64,000 nucleotides of DNA. It comes from Amblyomma americanum. Its lineage: Eukaryota > Arthropoda > Arachnida > Ixodida > Ixodidae. Positions within the stretch are counted from its first letter, which is position 1. Every line of letters begins with the position of its first letter. Positions 20,344-32,400 of the stretch are shown here, piece after piece. The stretch lies in contig NC_135507.1 in the NCBI RefSeq assembly GCF_052857255.1, positions 75,573,850-75,637,849 on the forward strand, given 5' to 3'. Position numbers and translations under genes: made by a program. The notes under the pieces were generated by a model, which was not told where the DNA came from, did no database searches, and saw nothing but the letters and a program-made list of their open reading frames with translations.

Positions 20344-20448
20344 ATGGCCCGATCACTTCAAGTCACCACACAGCGGATCGCCGAGAAGCTGACCATCCTC
20401 AATGACCGAGGTGTTGGGATGCTCACGAGGATATACAACATCAAGAAG
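20344..20448 (+). CDS. NCKAP1: NCKAP1 exon 1 (coding part)
   Basis: Residues 1-35. The ATG lies in CGACATGG. The stretch [20 protein letters not shown] matches the universal N-terminus of Hem proteins, which fixes the start. The donor is GTGATC, a weaker site than the others in the gene. Confidence 0.95.
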
Positions 20449-23400
20449 GTGATCCTTCCTCATTCCGGACTTGCGGTGTCCGTCCGTGCGAAAGTTCACG
20501 GAACAACGTGCAAACAAGATGCGGGCTGGGCGTGTCGCGCCGGCGTATTCTGTCATTTCAAAATTATCGTCGGCCACTGCCGATCGTTGTTCAGTCGGGT
20601 TTTGCTCCTGATGAGTGCCTGCCGCTCCGAACTGGTTAGGCATACATAGTTTCGATCGTTCCCAATTGCAAAGCCACTGGAAGACGCTTACAAACATGCG
20701 TTAAAGAATGTCGGACCCGATTCAGCAGCTCTAAACATTGATTCCCTGCGGTTTTGCATTGGCCTGCGCAGGCTGAAATCGCGGCTGCATAACTGGCGAG
20801 CAGTTATCGTTAACGGAAGTGTATGTGTTGGCCGCATATCGCAAATTCCAATCCTCGAGTTTCGCTCTCGAGTCTGTCAGTCGGGGCTCCGTGCTTACAC
20901 CAGTCAAAAGAGTTGAGAGAAAAAAACGCCGATGCAGCTACAAGAAGAGCCGTTAGAGCCAGGCTAGGGTGGCTAGCCAGGCTACCGCGGTTAGTAGTAG
21001 AAAGACGAGGAAAATAAGTGTAAAATGCTTCGGATACTGTCCTTGCTTTTGTAGTTTTATGTTGACATAACGTCATTACTCTTTGCTACTGTATCGATTA
21101 ATGCTCTTCCAATATAAGACACAAACAAGGAAATGAAAAATGTGCTGTATTTCGTCAGAGTAAAGTTCCTAACTGTTTTGAACTGCATCATATATGTTGT
21201 TCTGTGATGAAAAAGTTTGTAACAAGGTATTTCTTTAACAACAGGCTTGTGGTGATGCCAAGTCGAAGCCGTCATTCCTCTCTGACAAGAACCTGGAATC
21301 GGCCATTAAACATGTCGTGCGGCGGTTCCCCAACATTGACATCCGGGGCAACAGCGTGAGTGTTGTAGCGCAAAAAACAGTGCCTTTGTGTATTTGGTAA
21401 AACACATGCAAGTTGGCGCATTACCATGTGAAATGTGAAGTGCTAAAAGGCGGCACTGCAGAGAGATGACAAGTCATGCACTTGTTGCGTGCTAACACTT
21501 CAGTCTGCACACTTTTTTTCTGTTTTCACTCCCACATTATAATTGTTGTTTGTAATTGTGTATACTACTACTCTTTGTGCCACAAGGCAGCTATCCTTGC
21601 AAACATTAAAACAACTCTGAGGACAATTGAAGTTCGCCTGTATTGAGCATGTTCTAAAGACAAAGTCGCTATTTTCACTGAAAACAGTTTTTCTAATGTA
21701 TTGTGTTGTTGCCACAGGCCATTTTCACAAGCAAATTTTGATGACGTGAACACTTTTTTGTTTTTGAATCTCAGAGGCTAGACCACACTGCATTCCACTT
21801 CTGGTTGGTGAACGCAGAGTGCCTAATGGACTTGGCGTCATCATCGTCGCGAGTTTGAATTCAGTGGTGGGACAAAGCATTCCATTCTGAACTTCAAATT
21901 TCTCAGAAATCAATAGATCTTTGCTGTCAAACGAATGTCAACGAAGCGGCAAAAAGCAAAAGAATCTAATGTCACTATCAACAAAAATGAGATGGAGTTG
22001 TCTTCAGTCTCCCTTTAAGGTTTGCAAAATTGAGTGTTTGTAGATTTTCCGTAATTCACATGCATCAGAAAAGAAAAATGCAAAAACTAGTCATGGTCTC
22101 TCTTTAACCAAGGAGTATACAAAGAGCTACAGGCATGGTGTACACAACTGGCTGCAGTGTGGCATTCGCGGCAGTGTGGTATATCAAGGTGGGGAAGTGC
22201 ACTTGCTTATGAAAAGTTGTGTGCAGCTTGGGAACCAGTCAGAAAAACTATGGGGACGTTAAGTCACCATGAGAGCAGCATTAGCGATAGAGGAGCGATA
22301 GCATTAGGTATCAAATCTGTCGCAGCACCAGTTGCAGCTTCTGTGTGCGTTTGCATCAGTTTCTTTGTAATTGTCGGTCCATCACACCATATTCAGACTG
22401 CTAGCAGCAGTAGCGGCTATATCTTCTATGCTGTGATAGTGCAGAAATTTACATCCTAGTATAAAAGGAGGTTGCTCACACCCTGGAAGGCAGGTTGTGA
22501 TGATGTCACATGGTTACGTCACCTCACTTAATCAATCATTAACTGACTGCCACCTGCTGTGATGGGCAGGTTGTGATGACGTCACAAGGTCACGTAACCT
22601 GCCCCCACCAATCAGGGCCCCGCAGGGGGGCGCCTGCAGCTTGCAGGCGTCGCGACGGTGAGTGGCGACACCGCGGGTTCCCGAGCATCCGCAGGGACAT
22701 CCCCGCAAGGGGATGATGGTGAACTGTGCATCACCACGGACCCGAGCACCCACGCTTCGCCGTGCGTGGCATCGCCGTGTCCGGGGAAAAGGGGATCCTG
22801 GTGGTTGAGCCGATGCCGAGCGTTTGGACCTTTAAGGCCCCTCGGCGGAAGCAACACACCACTTTGGCCCCAGCTTCACGTAGACGGCACCTTCGGCCTG
22901 ACCGACCGGGGGAAATCGGCAGTCGCCTTTTCCTATCCTCCTCTCTGCCTTTCACTTTCCTATCTCTTTCTCACAACTCTCCTGTCTCCTACTCACTTCT
23001 TAGTTTTTTTCACTTTCCATAGGCGGCGAGGGTTAACCTTGTGTGGCCAACCACCCTGAGTTGTGTCGGATTTGGTTATAGTTGAGGTGTACAGCTGGCG
23101 TGGGCAGGACTTGCGTTCAAGTTCCTGTCCCGTCCCCTTGTTGGACTCCATGGTGGGTGGCTGGCACCATGACTGAAAAACTTCATTTTTTATGGCTCCC
23201 CCACTTTCAAAACCCGATCGCTCTCTCAAGAGAGGGCAGAACGAAGCAGCAGACTTTTTTTCAAAAAAGAAACCGACATTGACATTCCCCAAGTTCTATG
23301 TTATCCACAGCGAAAGTAATGAAAAACAAGCAAGAATAATTTCTCCGTTCCTTGTATCTAAATGCCTAACAGATACCCTGGGCCCTGGCTACAAGGTGTC

Positions 23401-26400
23401 TAAAATGGCCAGCGGAGACTTATTGTTAGAACTCCTTGACAACACCCAGAACTCGAAAATAGCAAACATTGCATCCATCGGAGACATCCCAATTTCAATA
23501 ACAGCGCACCGATCCCTAAACTCAGTTCGTGGTGTCATCTCTGAAAACGACTTCATACACCTAACCGAGAAAGAATTGCTGGAAGGCCTGTCTGACCAAA
23601 ATGTCACAGATGTATACAGAATCAAAATCCGGAAAGACAATAAAGAAATAGAGACAAAACACTTGGTTTTAACATTCAATACAAGTACATTACCAGAAAC
23701 CATCGATGTAGGATACTTGAAAGTAAATGTCAGACACTACATTCCAAACCCACGAAGATGCTTCAACTGTCAAAGGTTTGGCCACGGCTCACAGAGTTGC
23801 CGCGGCCGCAAAACGTGCGCAAAATGTGCTTCCAAGGATCACGTTTCGGAGGAATGTGACGCAGCCCTGCGCTGCGCTAACTGCGAAGGAGAACATGCTG
23901 CATACTCCAGGGCCTGTCCGTCCTGGAAGAAGGAAAAAGAGATTATCACGATAAAAACCAAGGAAAACATTTCATTTAGAGAAGCAAGAAGGCGATTTGC
24001 CGTTACCAACCAGTTCTCCTTCACAGCAAAATCCAGCTTTGCTGATGTGGTGCGCAGGGGCGGTGCACCACACAGCACCCCGGTCGCTGCCGAGGCCACT
24101 TCCATCGAGCCAATGGCAGGACCATTCACGCCCCAGGCAGGGTCAGCGAAAGCTGCCCTGCCAGTGTCAAAGCAGGGAGCGCCGGTCCATGCGTCGGCAT
24201 CCCACAGGACTTCCCCCTACCGGGGGAGGACTGAAACCCACAAACCCGCGGCTTCCCCGCGGTCCTCCAGCGCCTCTCGTGAGGCGATGGATATAACTGC
24301 CACTCCGCCTCCACTACAGAGGCGGAACAGCTCTCTTGAGCGGAAAAAAGACAGGCCCCTAATAACGGGCCCACTACTTAAGTAAATCCCCTGTCATTTC
24401 CTCTCAAAAACATAAACATGGCTTTTTTAATCCATTGGAATTGTAGAGGACTTATGCGGAATTACAGCGATATAACACATATTTTAGGGTCAATGTTACC
24501 CACAGCTTTATGTCTTCAGGAGACCAATCTTGGTCCACAACATCTACATATCCTGAAACATTATAAAACTTTTAGACGCGATCGAGAGCAGGCAAATCGG
24601 CTATCGGGAGGCGTCGCGATAGTCGTTCAAAGCGGTGTCCCTGCTCAAGAAGTTAAACTCAAAACAAAACTTGAGGCGGTTGCAGTCAGTATCGTAAGCT
24701 ACAAAACACTAACAATCTGTTCCGTATACATTCCTCCACATTTTATGTTAACACTCCATGATCTACAGCAACTGATCAGAGAACTTCCGGAGCCATATCT
24801 GTTACTTGGGGATTTTAATGCTCACTCCTCCCTGTGGGGAAGCGAACGCTGCGACGCTAGAGGTCAAATAATCGAAGATTTTATCCTGACGAATAATGTA
24901 TGTCTTTTAAATACGAAAAAGGCCACATACTGTTCCCCAACGTCTGGGAAAATGAGCAGTTTAGACCTGTCTTTTTGTTCACCTTCTGTTTTTAGTGATT
25001 TTAAGTGGGACGTTTTAGACAACCCGTTGGGGAGTGATCACCTACCAGTTTTTATAAGCCTATCATCCTCACCTGCAGTCATCCTGACCAAACCACGGCG
25101 ATGGAAGCTACATCTAGCTGATTGGGCGTTGTTTAGAGAAAAGGCCAGATTAGAGGACATTTCGGCGCTTACGTAAAACAGTTCTTGCTTTCTTTGCTAC
25201 TGCTTAGCGGCGATGTTGAAACTAATCCTGGCCCCAATACTGAACAGTTGCTGAGACAACTTCTTGACGGTCAAAAAAACATAGAAAAGCGATTAAATGC
25301 TATAGAGTCTAAGCTTGAAACCGTGGAAGCCATAGCAGCCAAATATTCCGTTCTAACAGAGCACTTCGAGAACATGGAACGAACAATACAATGTCTTGAA
25401 AAGAAGCTAGTTGATTTAGAGGACAGAAGCAGACGAAACAACCTTATCTTTTTTGGCATTAAAGAAGAGGCGGACGAAACAACCGAGTCGCTGATGACTA
25501 CTCTAAATGATAAAGTGTTTTCTAAATACCTAGGCGTGCAAGTAACTTCCGTTGAGAGACTGCATAGGATGGGCCGTAGGCAGGCAAACAAGCACCGGCC
25601 TATCATTATGAGGTTGATAGATCACAGAGAAAAAACGAACGTGCTGCGCAACTGCCACAAGCTCAAAGGGCAACGTATTTCAGTTTCAGAAGATTTTTCA
25701 GCAGTGACTCGGCAGATTAGGAAAAACGTTTGGGACAGCACGGCTGAAGAAAGGAAAGCAGGTATAAAAGTAAAGCTTCAGTACGACAAAATTAAGGTTG
25801 ACAAACAAATATATCGGTGGGACAGCATTCAGATGGCAAGAGTGCCAGTCAGTTCGCGTCCTGAAAGCCCTAAACAGCAGTGACTTAATGACTGTGTTAA
25901 AGAAAAAATCTGAACTTCGGTGTTTAAACATTAACGCCCGAAGCATACTAAACAAAACTGCCGAATTGGAAAGCATTATAACCGCACACAAACCCCATAT
26001 CCTAGTAATCACCGAAACCTGGCTACATAGTGGCGTCGCCGACTCGGAAGTAACACCCAATGGGTACAAAATTTACAGACATGACAGAGACTCCCGTGGC
26101 GGTGGCGTTGCTATTCTTCTCAAAGAAACGCTGAAGGCTACTAGGCTGCCTGACATTACAGGAATTGAATGTGTTGTAGTAAAACTTTTTCTCATTGAAT
26201 GTAATTTAATTGTAGGAGGGTTCTATCGTCCACCCAACTGCGAGAACGTTTTCTTCGAAAACCTTAATGAGTTCTTGTGTGCCTGCAGGAAAAAGCGCTG
26301 TGCTATGCTCCTTACGGGAGACTTTAACGTTCCATCTGTCAATTGGAATGATTTTCCCGAGCCCCTTTCAAGTGCTTCTGAGCCTTTCGTTGATATAGTT

Positions 26401-29400
26401 GTTCTCCACAACCTTACTCAGCTTGTCAAAGAACCTACCCGTGTTCACAATAACACATTGTCAATTTTGGACCTTTACCTTGCAAATGCCGCTGTTATTC
26501 GCAGAAACCCACAGGTTCAGGTGTTCGAAGGCATATCAGACCACAAAATGGTTTACCTAACTTTGGAAGTAAACTTCGATTCACATATTGAAAAACTAGA
26601 AAGAACCGTCCCTATTTTCTCGCGTGCCAATGATACTGATGTACTTGATGCACTGGAGAGCTCGTTTTCTACATTTCAAGTTATGTGTGGATCAAATGAA
26701 CATTCAATTGATGACCTGTGGTGTTCCTTCAAATGCGTTGTATTAGAATGTGTGCAAAAGTTTGTTCCGGTGAAGCGAAAAGTGCTGCAGAAACGGAATC
26801 CCTGGGTAACAAAAGAAATCGTGCGGTTAGAACGTAAGCTAAAAAAGGCAAGAAAACAACACAAACTACGCCCCACTATTTCCACTTGTAACAGATTGCT
26901 TGGCTTACGTTTATCTTTAGCTGAAAAAATAAAAAACGCAAAAGATCATTTCCAGAAAATAACGCTCAAAAACTTTCTGCTCTCTTCCCCGGAGAAGTTC
27001 TGGCAGCACTTATCGCCGAAAACGAAAGTTGCACCCAAACTCTGCATCGGTGATACTTTTATCTCTGACAGTGCAAATGTCGCAGATGCGCTTAACCAGT
27101 ACTTCTGCTCAGTGTTCACGCATGACGATGGTATCAGCCCACACTTTCCTGTTTATGAACACATTCTGCCAATTGCTGACGTCACCATTACTCAGGAAGG
27201 GGTGTTGGCGCTTTTGCTCAATCTAGACACCAAAAAATCGCCTGGACCTGATGGGATTCCGAATGCATTTCTTTTCCGTTACGCCGAGTGGTGTTCAAGA
27301 TATCTAACTTTAATATTCAAGAAGTCATTAACAAGCGCGAAACTCCCAACCGAATGGAAGCACGCAAAGATCGTTCCCATACCAAAAACAGAAAATCCGT
27401 CCCTCGTCACGTCATACAGGCCAATTTCTTTACTTTGCACTTGTGCTAAATTGCTCGAACATATAATATTCAAACACATATCCGTCTTTCTGAATGACAA
27501 CGCATTAATTGATACCAGACAACATGGGTTTAGGCTAGGGTTTTCTACCGCAACTCAGCTCGTAGAAACAGTTCATGATTTAGCAGCAGCTTTAGATAAG
27601 CAAAGCCAAGTCGACATAATTTTCCTCGATTTCGAAAAAGCATTTGACCGCGTCTCTCACTCCAAATTACTGCTGAAACTAAGACCCATACTAAAGAACA
27701 ACACCTTAATTAACTGGATTGGGGAATACCTGTCCTTACGAAAGCAATGTGTTCAAGTTAAAGATGCAGCTTCTTCTTCCGCAAACGTAAACTCAGGCAT
27801 TCCACAAGGCTCAGTTTTAGGTCCGCTATTCTTTCTGATCTTCATAAATGATATCATCAGTGACATTCACGTCAAGATCAGACTTTTCGCAGACGACTGC
27901 GTCCTATATCATGAAATACGTAGTGCGAACGACCAGGCAGTTTTAAACACTTCCCTATCTAAAATACAAACTTGGTGCACGAAATGGCAAATGACTATTA
28001 ATCTTAAAAAGACTGTGGCAATGACCGTTACACGCAAAAAGAACCCGTTATCATTTGCTTATAACATTAACAACCAGTGCTTATCTGTCGTTTCCAGTTA
28101 CAAATACTTGGGAGTAATAATTTCATCAGATCTTAGGTGGAATGAACATGTAACACACACCTACAATAGAGCAATGAAGAAACTTGGCTTTTTAAGGCGT
28201 ACGTTAGGGAACGCTTCACCTGAAATTAAAATCCTAGCCTACAAAACATTTATCCGACCCGTCCTAGAGTATGCCGCGATTGTATGGGATCCACATACAC
28301 AGTCTAATATTACCAAACTTGAGAAAGTTCAAAGAAAATCAGCTAGGTTCATCTTTAACTCATACAGCTGGCGCACGTCCCCATCATTACTTCTAGAAGC
28401 TGCAGAACTGGAAAGTCTCACATTCAGACGTTACCGGGATAGGATGAAATTTTTCTATTTACTCTATCATAACCAATTGGGAATAGACAAAAGTTCATAC
28501 ATTCTGCCAGCTAACCGCCGATCTACGCGCTCATATCACACCAAAAAAGTCCTGGATTTTTCGTGCAGGACGGACGCATTTAAAAATTCCTATTTTCCGC
28601 GCACTATTTGCGATTGGAATGCATTATCCGCCGACACAGTTGACTGCCCAACGGTTTCCTCATTCCTCTGCGCACTTGCGCGTAAGTCCTGAGTGACATG
28701 TGGCTCCCCCTCATCAAAATGACACTCATGTTGTAAATACTATCTTGTGTTTTTGTTTTTGTTCTGATTTATCATTCAGCGTCCTGTATCTTGTTTGCTG
28801 ATTTTGCTGTTTCTGAATTTGTTGATTTGTGTTGTCCACTCCTGCCTAAGGCCTGATAATAAGGCTGGCAGTACCTGTAAAAATAAATAAAAATAAATAA
28901 AATAAACACTTAGCATAGATGAAATCAATGAAATTCTTACAAAGCGTATCATCGATGCTGCACGGCTAGCTATTCCCCTGTCCACAGGCGTGGTGCGCCA
29001 GAACCACAAGGTATGGTGGACGCGAGAATGTTGGGAAGCCAAAAAACAACAAAATAAGGCTTGGGGTGTATTTCGTAGGTATCCTACTCACGAAAATCTA
29101 ATAGCTTTCAAAAAGGCAAAAGCTAAAGCCCGATATATACGGCGGAACGCGGAAAAAATGTCTTGGCAAAATTATGTGTCGTCCATAAACAGCTCGGTAA
29201 CATCAAAAAAACTGTGGGAGCAGGTCAGAAAAGTAAATGGCAGCTATTCCCCATTCACCCTTCCTCTGCTGACGGATCCTGGAATTCAGACAAGTATTAA
29301 AGAACAAGCAGACATTTTGGGGCAACATTTTTTTATAGTTTCTAGTTCTTCCCACTATACACAGTCATTCTTAAAATACAAAAACACAACCGAAAAACAA

Positions 29401-32400
29401 AGACTCCCTACGGCAGGCAGCACAAACGAGCCTTACAATAATTTGATTACACTTCAAGAAATACAGAGAGTACTGTCTATAGGTAAACAAACTGCACCAG
29501 GCCCCGACGAAATTCATTATGAAATGCTATCCCATCTATCTGAGCAATCTGTAGAAGTTCTGTTAAAATTTTTTAACAAAATATGGGTAGTAGGGAAAAT
29601 ACCAGCTGCTTGGAAAAAAGCCATTATTGTTCCATTTCTAAAACCAGGAAAGCCACCAACCTCCCCTAACAGTTACAGGCCTATAACCCTTACAAGCTGT
29701 CTTGCCAAATCTTTTGAGAGTGTTATAAATATTAGATTAATGTTTATTCTGGAATCCCGAGAGCTTCTTGATGTCCACCAATGTGGCTTTAAAAAAACAT
29801 GTTCCACAGTCGACCATTTGGTCCGCCTGGAAAACACAATCCGAGAGGCCTTTATACACAGACAACACTGCCTTTCAGTTTTTTTCGATATGGAGAAGGC
29901 ATATGACACGACCTGGAGGTTCGGGATCCTTCGCGACCTGGCAGAGCTTGGTATCCGCGGGAGGATGCTGAAATATTTGAGCGACTTTTTATCCAACCGT
30001 TCTTTCCAAGTTCGTCTCGGCGCAACCCTCTCAAATAATTTTACTCAGGAAAACGGCGTTCCTCAGGGATGCATTTTAAGTACTACATTGTTCATAGTAA
30101 AAATGAATTCTTTAACCAGTATAATTCCACAGTCCATTATGTACTCGGTCTACGTTGATGACCTTCAAATTGCGTGCACACCTTCTAGCCTGGCAACTTG
30201 TGAGAGACAACTACAACTCACAATAAACAAATTAGCACTTTGGGCAGACAGAAATGGATTTAGGTTTTCTGCACAGAAAACTGTTGCGGTTCTTTTCTCG
30301 CTGCAGAGAGGACTGCAGATTAATCCCACCCTCCACTTGAACGACACCACACTTCCAGTAAAACAAGAACACAAATTTTTAGGCTTAACTTTTGACAAAA
30401 AGCTAACGTTTCTACCACATATAAACACCCTAAAAAAGAAAGCCACCCAATTCCTGAATATACTTAAAGTACTCTCACGGAAGCGTTGGGGATCCGATAG
30501 GAGGTGCCTATTGCACATCTATCGCTCTCTAGTACGCTCTTCGTTAGACTATGGATCCATAGTGTATGGGTCTGCGAGGCCATCATACCTTAAAAAGCTA
30601 GATCCAGTACAAAACCTCGGGTTGCGCCTTTCAACTGGTGCTTACAGAACATCACCCTTAAATAGCCTTCACGTAGAAGCAAATGAACCGACCCTCACCA
30701 ACAGGAGAACAATGCTTACCTGTGCATACGTACTGAAAATAAGGTCGCTACCGAAACATCTTTGTTACACCATAGTTACAAAATGCCCATCCAGAACACT
30801 GTTCACCAACAAACCTCAAGCTGTAAAACCATTGCTCCTGCGCTTTGAAGAAATATGCCAAGAAATAAACATACTAGATGCACTTCCTGATGTTGCCCAG
30901 AGACCCGATAGGTTGCCACCTTGGTACGTGTTTCCTGGTGTATGCGATTTCGCACTGACACACATTCAAAAAAGACATACCCCACTGGAATATATACAGC
31001 AAGAGTTTCTTGGAGTAAGTGAAAAATACAAGAATTGCACAGATTTCTACACAGATGGATCTAAGACAGCACTCTATGTAGGGAGCGCGATAGTGCAAGG
31101 GAAATGGGAAAAAGTAGTCAGGCTGCCTCAGTGCGCTTCAATATTTACAGCAGAATGCTACGCCATTGCTCTAGCTGTAGAACAAATATTGAAGAAAAAC
31201 ATACAGAACAGTGTTATCTACAGTGACTCCCTCAGCGTAATTACAGCAATAAACCCCAGAAATGCAACTGAACCCTTAATAGGAAACTTAATACATAATG
31301 TAATACGAGCTGATTCACAAGAACATACAATAAAGTTTTGCTGGGTTCCCAGTCACGTGGGCATCAGCGGAAATGAGAGGGCTGATGCAAGCGCCGCACT
31401 TGCCCTTAACGCAAAAATAAAACCAATAAAACCAATAAACATACCGCATAAGGACTGCATCAAGTCAGTCCAGAATAAATTGAGAGAAAAATGGCAGGCC
31501 TCTTGGGACAACGAGGTTAACAACAAGTTGCACTTTGTAAAACCTGTCCTGGGTGAATGGAAGACCTGTAGGCACCAGGAACGATTTATTGAAGTAATTT
31601 TATGCCGTCTCCGCATTGGACATACACACATTACACATAACTTCTTACTAACGAAACAAGATAAACCTCGTTGTGCAAGATGTGGAGACGAACTAACAAT
31701 AAGCCATATTTTATTCTCGTGTGCAAAACTCGAAAAACCAAGAAATAAGCACTTTACGAAGTTTTATAATGAATACATTCCTTTACACCCAGCGCTGCTT
31801 TTAGGCGAAAATGCCATTGTTAACATATCTTCCGTTTTTAGCTTTTTAAAAGAGGCAGATGTTCTTCAGAGACTGTAAACTTTGATTCACAGCTTTGCTT
31901 TAAAATATGATGCATTTCAGCCATTTTCTCATTCCATGAGAAGAGGGCTGAGGTGGTTATTTGAATGGTTGGGAGCCTCAGGATCCTTGCCCAGCCAAGG
32001 ATGGCTACTGAGGTTATCTGACCTTCTTGAAAGCATTTATTTTTAGCCATTTATAAAATTTCTTCTTCCTCTTATTACTACCAGAACGAAATAGCAATTT
32101 AAGTCCTCTACACAACCATGTTTCCTCCCACCTACAGAAAAGTGTTCATATACCTTGAGCCTGGCGCATGATAGCCTTAGCTGCTTATGTGCCATTAAAC
32201 CCAACACAACACAACACCCACCAATCAGGGTGGCCTTATCAGGGTAGCTTGCGATGATGTCACAATGTCAAGCAACCTCTCTCAACCCAGTCAGTGAATT
32301 TCGTCACATCGGATCGCAGATTTTGCTCCTGACGGGAACTCTAATGCTATTGCATTAATATCATTGAAGTTGTGGTAGACAAGAAAGGCATTCATTACTA

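Larger units (their letters stand above)
25172..28908 (+). mobile_element. CR1/L2-type LINE nested in the I element
   Basis: A 3.7-kb non-LTR retrotransposon with an L1-like ORF1 (frame from 25173) and ORF2 (25888-28692, EN plus RT, no RNase H). The 3' UTR ends in (AAATAA)n. It is flanked by CTTA at 25168-25171 and 28909-28912, a short target duplication. RT type, ORF1 type and AAATAA tail suggest the CR1/L2/jockey assemblage; the exact clade needs a tree. It begins about 40 bp before the 2A codons with no ATG, so it is probably 5'-truncated. Both ORFs are otherwise intact, so the insertion is recent. Confidence 0.85.
22618..32216 (+). mobile_element. Complete I-clade LINE, split by a nested LINE
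   Basis: The element has a 5' UTR (22618-23191), a gag-like ORF1 (23192-24385), ORF2 with endonuclease, reverse transcriptase, RNase H and a C-terminal zinc motif (24418-25171 plus 28913-31878), and a 3' UTR ending in (CAACA)n. It is bounded by a 14-bp target duplication, CCCACCAATCAGGG, at 22604-22617 and 32217-32230. Without the nested insert it is about 5.9 kb, normal for a full-length I element. RNase H plus the Cys/His tail after RT places it in the I group. It lies in sense orientation in NCKAP1 intron 2. Confidence 0.88.

Noticed and set aside
22658..23059. 133-codon ORF upstream of the I-element ORF1
   Set aside because: It lies in the LINE 5' UTR, overlaps other frames, has low-complexity composition and no family resemblance.
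28990..31878. Reading the 3' half of the I-element ORF2 as a separate RT gene
   Set aside because: It begins at a GTG inside a longer open frame that joins the endonuclease half across the nested insertion; it is one split ORF.
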